Shown here: piece after piece, positions 59,451-64,000 of the stretch
How positions within the stretch are numbered: the first letter of the stretch is position 1
How the letters are laid out: each line of letters begins with the position of its first letter
From: Halorhabdus utahensis DSM 12940
GTDB taxonomy: Archaea > Halobacteriota > Halobacteria > Halobacteriales > Haloarculaceae
Assembly (NCBI RefSeq): GCF_000023945.1
Contig: NC_013158.1
Location: 806,001 to 870,000, forward strand
Direction of reading: 5' to 3'
DNA: 64,000 bases
The notes under the pieces: model-generated
Seen by the model: only the letters and a program-made list of their open reading frames with translations
Database searches by the model: none
What the model was told of the DNA's origin: nothing
Position numbers and translations under genes: made by a program

Positions 59451-61223
59451 ATGGTAAACGATCTCAATTGGGCCATCGGCGGGGAGGCTGGCGACGGGAT
59501 CGACTCGACGGGCAAGATCTTCGCCCGGGCGCTCTCACGAGCGGGTCGCCACGTCTTCACGTCGAAGGATTTCGCCTCGCGCATCCGGGGCGGATACACC
59601 GCGTATAAAGTCCGGACGGCCGTCGAGCGCGTCGAGAGCGTGGTCGATCGCCTCGACATCCTGATCGCGCTCACCGAGCGGACCATCGACGAAAACCTCG
59701 ACGAACTTCAGGAGGGCAGCGTCATCATCTACGACGGCGAGCAGACCACGATGGCTGACGTCGAGGTCCCCGACGGCATGATCGGGCTGGAAGTCCCGCT
59801 CAACAGTCTCGCCGAGGAGGCCGGCGGGGCGATCATGCGCAACGTCGTCGCCCTGGGCGCGGCCAGCGAAGTCGCTGACTTCCCCGTCGAATACCTCGAC
59901 GAAGCCCTCGTCAAACGGTTCGGCGAGAAGGGCGAAGCCATCATCGCCAACAATCGCGAGGCGGCCCGTCTGGGCCGCGATTACGTCCGGGAAGAGACGG
60001 ACTGCAGCCACGAGTTCGCCCTCGAAACGACCGACGAGGACTACGTCCTGCTGAACGGGGACGAGGCCATCGGCATGGCCGCGATCGCCGCCGGCTGTCG
60101 GTTCTACGCCGGGTATCCGATCACACCGGCGACGGACGTCATGGAGTACCTCACCGGCCGGATCGAGGCCTTCGGCGGCGCGGTCGTCCAGGCCGAGGAC
60201 GAGTTGTCGGCGATCAACATGGCGCTGGGCGCGGCCAGGGCCGGCGCGCGGGCGATGACCGCCACATCCGGGCCGGGGATCGACCTGATGAACGAGACGT
60301 TCGGGCTGGTCGCCACCAGCGAGACGCCCCTCGTGATCGCGAACGTGATGCGTTCGGGGCCATCGACCGGGATGCCCACAAAGCAGGAACAGGGTGACCT
60401 GAACGCGATGCTCTATGGCGGCCACGGTGAGATCCCCCGGTTCGTCCTCGCGCCGACGACCATCGGGGAGTGTTTCGACCGGACCGTCGAGGCGTTCAAC
60501 CTCGCCGAGAAGTACCAGATCCCGGTGTATCTCACCGCGGACCTCGCACTGGCTGTCACCGAGCAAACCTACTCGCCGGAGCGCTTCGACATGGAGGGCG
60601 TCGAGATCGACCGCGGAAAGGTGGTCGACGCCGACGAGGTCGGGGAGTGGCTCGACGAGAAAGGGCGCTTCAAGGCCCACGCCGCGACCGAGGACGGCGT
60701 CAGCCCGCGGGCGCTCCCGGGGACACCCGACGCCGCACACATGACGACGGGCCTCGAACACGACGAGTTGGGTCGCCGGACCGAAGAGGAGGACGTCCGC
60801 GTCGAACAGGTACAGAAGCGCCAGCGGAAGGTCGACACCGCCCGCGACCGGGAGGCCTTCGACTACCGGGAGTTCGGGGATAGCGATGCCGAAACACTCG
60901 TCATTTCGTGGGGTTCCAACGAGGGAGCGATGCGGGAAGCCCTGGGGATGCTCGACGATCGCGGGATCGACGTTCGGTTCCTCTCGGTGCCGTATATCTA
61001 TCCGCGGCCTGATCTGACCGACGAGGTCGAGGCTGCGGAGGACGTTATCGTCGTCGAGTGCAACGCGACGGGGCAGTTCGCGGACTTAATCGAGCACGAC
61101 ACGCTGAGCCGCGTCCAGCGCGTCACGAAGTACACGGGCGTCCGATTCAAGGCCGACGAACTCGCCGACGAGATCGAAGGGGCGATCGCCGGCGAACGCG
61201 CCCCACAGGAGGTGAAACGATGA
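59451..61223 (+). CDS. korA: 2-oxoacid:ferredoxin oxidoreductase alpha subunit (gamma-alpha fusion), KorA
   Basis: 590 residues. The N-terminal gamma domain WAIGGEAGDGIDSTGKIFARAL and SKDFASRIRGGYTAYKVR is fused to the alpha domain with GCRFYAGYPITPATDVMEYL near residue 216, QAEDELSAINMALGAA near 247 and TATSGPGIDLMNE near 270. Oxidises 2-oxoglutarate (or pyruvate) to acyl-CoA with ferredoxin. The subunit sizes fit halophile KorAB better than PorAB, so I name korA. The korB ATG overlaps its stop (ATGA). Confidence 0.9.
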   Translation: MVNDLNWAIGGEAGDGIDSTGKIFARALSRAGRHVFTSKDFASRIRGGYTAYKVRTAVERVESVVDRLDILIALTERTIDENLDELQEGSVIIYDGEQTTMADVEVPDGMIGLEVPLNSLAEEAGGAIMRNVVALGAASEVADFPVEYLDEALVKRFGEKGEAIIANNREAARLGRDYVREETDCSHEFALETTDEDYVLLNGDEAIGMAAIAAGCRFYAGYPITPATDVMEYLTGRIEAFGGAVVQAEDELSAINMALGAARAGARAMTATSGPGIDLMNETFGLVATSETPLVIANVMRSGPSTGMPTKQEQGDLNAMLYGGHGEIPRFVLAPTTIGECFDRTVEAFNLAEKYQIPVYLTADLALAVTEQTYSPERFDMEGVEIDRGKVVDADEVGEWLDEKGRFKAHAATEDGVSPRALPGTPDAAHMTTGLEHDELGRRTEEEDVRVEQVQKRQRKVDTARDREAFDYREFGDSDAETLVISWGSNEGAMREALGMLDDRGIDVRFLSVPYIYPRPDLTDEVEAAEDVIVVECNATGQFADLIEHDTLSRVQRVTKYTGVRFKADELADEIEGAIAGERAPQEVKR

Positions 61224-62083
61224 GTTCCGACACGCACTTCACGGACTTCAAATCCGACAAGCAACCGACCTGGTGTCCCGGCTGCGGTGACTTCGGGACG
61301 ATGAACGGCATGATGAAAGCCCTCGCCGAGACCGGTAACGATCCCGACAACACGTTCGTCGTCGCCGGGATCGGCTGTTCGGGCAAGATCGGGACGTACA
61401 TGCACAGCTACGCGCTGCACGGCGTCCACGGCCGCGCCCTCCCGGTCGGAACCGGCGTGAAACTCGCCAACCCTGACCTGGAAGTGATGGTCGCCGGCGG
61501 GGACGGCGACGGCTACTCGATCGGCGTCGGCCACTTCATCCACGCCGTCCGGCGGAACATCGACATCACATACGTCGTGATGGACAACCGCATCTACGGC
61601 CTGACGAAAGGGCAGGCCTCGCCCACCTCGCGGCAGGGGTTCGAAACCTCGACGTCGCCGGACGGCACCGTCGAGCCCCCAGTCAATCCACAGGCGCTGG
61701 CGCTGGCTGCCGGTGGCACCTTCATCGCCCAGTCCTTCTCCTCGGACTCACAACGCCACACCGAACTCGTCAAGCAGGCGATCGAGCACGACGGTTTCGG
61801 CTTCGTGAACGTCTACTCGCCATGCGTGACGTTCAACGACGTCGACACCTACGACTATTTCCGGGACGCGATCGTGAACCTGGACGAAACCGATCACGAC
61901 CCCACCAACTACCAGAGCGCCCGCGACAAGATCATGGATCCGAGTACCGAGCACATCGGTATCCTCTATCAGAACGAGGAGAGCGTGCCCTTCAGCGACC
62001 GTGAGGGGATCGACGCGAACATGGCCGACATTCCCGACGGCGCGCCGGAGCGAGCCGATCGACTGGTCCGGGAGTTCTACTGA
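61220..62083 (+). CDS. korB: 2-oxoacid:ferredoxin oxidoreductase beta subunit, KorB
   Basis: 287 residues. Thiamine diphosphate and cluster features: TWCPGCGDFGTMNGMMKAL near residue 17, AGIGCSGKIGTYM near 49, AGGDGDGYSIGVGHF near 91 (ThDP motif), MDNRIYGLTKGQASPTS near 120. A late Cys in VYSPCVTFNDV near 200 completes the [4Fe-4S] ligands. Forms the catalytic complex with KorA in the citric-acid cycle. Confidence 0.92.
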   Translation: MSSDTHFTDFKSDKQPTWCPGCGDFGTMNGMMKALAETGNDPDNTFVVAGIGCSGKIGTYMHSYALHGVHGRALPVGTGVKLANPDLEVMVAGGDGDGYSIGVGHFIHAVRRNIDITYVVMDNRIYGLTKGQASPTSRQGFETSTSPDGTVEPPVNPQALALAAGGTFIAQSFSSDSQRHTELVKQAIEHDGFGFVNVYSPCVTFNDVDTYDYFRDAIVNLDETDHDPTNYQSARDKIMDPSTEHIGILYQNEESVPFSDREGIDANMADIPDGAPERADRLVREFY

Positions 62084-62150
62084 ACGCACGACGTTGCTTG
62101 CCTGACTGGCCAAGGGTTATAAATTAACGGCCGGAGTATCGACCAGAGTG

Positions 62151-62432
62151 ATGACAGAGGATACCACACCCGCGATCACGGACGACCATCGACTCCTGCT
62201 CGGCGCAGGGTTCGCCTTCGGCGTGATGATGACACTCCTGGTGCTGGTGCTCGTCCTCGTTCTGGACGGCACGTTCGCCGTCGACGACCTCGTGACGACG
62301 TCGGACGGACTGATCGCGGTCGCGGGGATCGTCTTTGCGGGCATCCTCGGGATCGCGATGTACGTCCTCGCGTTCCCGGACAACCGGGCCATGATCCCGA
62401 TCGCAAAGGACGACGAACGAGCCCGGGAGTAA
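62151..62432 (+). CDS. Small membrane protein, two TM segments
   Basis: 93 residues from the ATG at 62151. Spans LLLGAGFAFGVMMTLLVLVLVLVL and GLIAVAGIVFAGILGIAMYVLAF, then a short basic-acidic tail (DNRAMIPIAKDDERARE). No family recognised. TATA-like GGTTATAAATTAAC lies about 30 nt before the start. Confidence 0.6.
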   Translation: MTEDTTPAITDDHRLLLGAGFAFGVMMTLLVLVLVLVLDGTFAVDDLVTTSDGLIAVAGIVFAGILGIAMYVLAFPDNRAMIPIAKDDERARE

Positions 62433-62524
62433 CGCCCGCATCGACCTTGTCGACGGACCGATGCGCGCGGCGAGCGGACTGCCGGTGACGTCGGGTTTTT
62501 GCCCGGCTTCGAGAAACATCACCC

Positions 62525-62845
62525 ATGACCGAATTCGATCCGGACCGCTTCACCGACAAGTACGAGCACTACTTCACCGAGCTCCAGCAGGCCTATCGCC
62601 GGGCGTTCGAAGCGATGTCGGAGCGCCACGACTCCGACCTGATCCACGGGATCGACCAGCGAATCCTCGCCGAGAGCGAGCCCTTCTACGAGGGAGACGG
62701 CGAGTTTCGGATCGACCTGCCCGACGACGCCAGTGATCGACTCCCCGACGTGGACGCCGACCGCCTGGAGACGGTCCTCGGGGAGTACACCGGCGAACTC
62801 GAAACCCAACTGCGCTCCGTCTTTGATTTCGAGGAGGCGTGGTAG
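62525..62845 (+). CDS. DUF5783 family haloarchaeal protein
   Basis: 106 residues, soluble, all helical and acidic: FDPDRFTDKYEHYFTELQQAYRRAFEAMSE at the start, HGIDQRILAESEPFYEGDGEFRIDLPDD in the middle and LETVLGEYTGELETQLRSVF at the end. I match it to a family known only from haloarchaea. Function unknown. Upstream of the NifU-like gene. Confidence 0.75.
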   Translation: MTEFDPDRFTDKYEHYFTELQQAYRRAFEAMSERHDSDLIHGIDQRILAESEPFYEGDGEFRIDLPDDASDRLPDVDADRLETVLGEYTGELETQLRSVFDFEEAW

Positions 62846-62895
62846 TTGTCGGAGTCCAAAGGCCTAAAGCCACAGCTCGGCTACGTGAGGATACA

Positions 62896-63261
62896 ATGAG
62901 CACAGAGTCACAGGAAGGGTCGTCCGATCTCGAACAGCGCGTCGTCAACTTCCTGCGGCGCAACTTCCCGCAGATCCAGATGCACGGCGGCTCGGCCGCG
63001 GTACAGGATCTCGACGAGGAGGCCGGCGAAGTGACGATCATGCTCGGTGGCGCCTGCAGCGGGTGTGGTATCTCGCCGATGACGGTTCAGGCGATCAAGT
63101 CCCGCATGACCAAGGAGATTCCCGAGATCAACACCGTCCACGCCAACACCGGTATGGAGGGTGGCGGCATGGGCGGGATGGAAGAGTCTTCGAGTCCCGG
63201 TGACTCCCGCGGCGGCAGCCTGGACAGCGACGACGACGAAGGCCCGAGCGCACCGTTCTGA
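62896..63261 (+). CDS. NifU C-terminal domain (Fe-S scaffold-like) protein
   Basis: 121 residues from the ATG at 62896. NifU-C core: LEQRVVNFLRRNFPQIQMHGG and VTIMLGGACSGCGISPMTVQAIKSRM with CSGC as the two cluster ligands. A Met/Gly-rich then Ser/Asp tail (GMEGGGMGGMEESSS) is extra. Holds or delivers Fe-S clusters in the cytoplasm. Confidence 0.88.
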   Translation: MSTESQEGSSDLEQRVVNFLRRNFPQIQMHGGSAAVQDLDEEAGEVTIMLGGACSGCGISPMTVQAIKSRMTKEIPEINTVHANTGMEGGGMGGMEESSSPGDSRGGSLDSDDDEGPSAPF

Positions 63262-63273
63262 CTCGCCGATCCG

Positions 63274-64000
63274 TTACTTGCCGAGTTTGCTCTCCCGTTC
63301 CCAGCCCCTGAGTAGCGCCGCCAACGTCTCGTTGACCGGCGTTTCGACGTCGCTATCGGCCACGTAGCCGTTGATCGCCTCGACCTCTGTCCGGCGGCCG
63401 GACTGGACGTCACGGTACATCGACGATTCGTTGTCGGCGGTCGCGTCGACAACCGATTCGAGCGCGGCTATCGCCGCCTCGTCCGGCAGGTCGACGCCGT
63501 GATCTCTCGCGACCCGGGCAGTCTCGCGAGCGGCCCGGCGGGCGACGTCCGACAGCGGGCCGTCGCTGAGTGCGCCGTTCGGCACACGAGAGAGTGCTGT
63601 CGTCGCGTTGATACCGGCGTTGACGGCGAGTTTCTCCCAGCGCCGGCGTGGCATGTCAGCGGCGACAGTCGTCTCGATCCCGGCCGTGCTGAAGGCCTCG
63701 CCGATCCGATCCGCAATCGTGCTCTGGCCCCCGTCTGGCGGGCCAAGGACGATCTCGCCGATGCCAGTACACCGGACACTCCCGGGTTCGTCCTGGAGCG
63801 CGCCGTAGGTCGCCGTCCCTGCGAGCACCGTCGCCACGAGGGAGGCCAGCCGTTCCTCGTTGCCCATGCCGTTCTGCAGGGAGAGGACCGCGTCACAGTC
63901 ACAGCCGGAAAGGGCCTCGACGGCCGCGGGCGTGTCGTACGATTTGACGGTCACGATCGCCAGGTCTGCAGCGCCGGAAACGGTTTTCGAGGCCCGGGGA
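63274..64000 (-). CDS. panE: 2-dehydropantoate 2-reductase (C-terminal part; runs off window end)
   Basis: About 241 C-terminal residues are visible. LAIVTVKSYDT and LSLQNGMGNEE belong to the NADP domain; RRRWEKLAVNAGINATTAL and SSMYRDVQSGRRTEVEAINGYV carry the catalytic Lys and the substrate-binding segment of ketopantoate reductases. Reduces ketopantoate to pantoate for coenzyme A. The N-terminal Rossmann motif lies beyond the window. Convergent with the NifU-like gene. Confidence 0.9.
   Translation of the reverse strand, partial: PRASKTVSGAADLAIVTVKSYDTPAAVEALSGCDCDAVLSLQNGMGNEERLASLVATVLAGTATYGALQDEPGSVRCTGIGEIVLGPPDGGQSTIADRIGEAFSTAGIETTVAADMPRRRWEKLAVNAGINATTALSRVPNGALSDGPLSDVARRAARETARVARDHGVDLPDEAAIAALESVVDATADNESSMYRDVQSGRRTEVEAINGYVADSDVETPVNETLAALLRGWERESKLGK

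Overview
The window is chromosomal DNA of an extremely halophilic archaeon (class Halobacteria). The evidence is high GC, strongly acid-biased proteins, TATA-like boxes about 25-30 nt before start codons (leaderless style), the ftsZ1 - secE - spt5 order, an archaeal lipid-type geranylgeranyl reductase, halophile 2-oxoacid:ferredoxin oxidoreductase genes, Tat-type lipoprotein signals and several small families I know only from haloarchaea. A non-oxidative pentose phosphate pathway, a complete 4-O-methylglucuronate/glucuronate route and GH3, GH4 and GH67 glycosidases point to a plant-polysaccharide-using genus such as Halorhabdus. The genus is an inference, not a match.

Region by region: 1-3.9 kb holds the ribose-5-phosphate hub (rpiA, rpe, prs) and a redox pair (thioredoxin-reductase-like flavoprotein and peroxiredoxin-like protein). 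4.0-5.9 kb is a decayed IS200/IS605 element whose tnpA and tnpB each carry one amber codon, bounded by two 72-nt copies of a three-way-junction fold. 6.0-6.9 kb is a toxin-antitoxin pair with a frameshifted PIN gene. 7.0-16.1 kb carries redox and regulatory genes, two TauE/SafE-like transporters, a CARF-like regulator and a 28-bp tandem repeat array. 16.3-18.1 kb is a polyhydroxyalkanoate mobilisation pair (bdhA-like and patatin-like depolymerase). 18.2-22.4 kb has a triose-phosphate-isomerase paralogue, an aldo/keto reductase, transaldolase and split transketolase. 22.5-35.7 kb is the sugar island: orphan sugar-binding protein, GH4 glucosidase, a probable HTH/TumE toxin-antitoxin pair, GH3 beta-glucosidase, SDR, uxuA, uxaC and GH67 aguA. 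Between uxaC and aguA lies a 357-bp nested palindrome.

35.8-50 kb is mostly housekeeping and haloarchaeal hypothetical genes: Mut7-C nuclease, NUDIX hydrolase, S10-like protein, M20 hydrolase, geranylgeranyl reductase, ferredoxin, two PQQ-type beta-propeller lipoproteins, a disulfide reductase with a 15-codon aldo/keto reductase fossil at its tail, and a PP-loop protein. 50-56 kb has a large receiver-PAS-GAF histidine kinase and an ABC export operon with its own regulator. 56.6-64 kb is core: spt5, secE, ftsZ1, a flavin reductase, korA-korB, small genes, a NifU-type protein and panE (cut by the window end).

How the genes fit together: xylan side chains released as glucuronate by AguA would pass UxaC, an SDR-type fructuronate reductase and UxuA to 2-keto-3-deoxygluconate, while pentoses would enter through Rpe, RpiA, transketolase and transaldolase, with Prs drawing ribose-5-phosphate to PRPP. 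No sugar permease is visible, so uptake must be encoded elsewhere. No rRNA, tRNA or CRISPR array was found. The best candidates for undescribed biology are the 357-bp cruciform at 33150-33506 and the covarying three-way-junction ends of the IS element.
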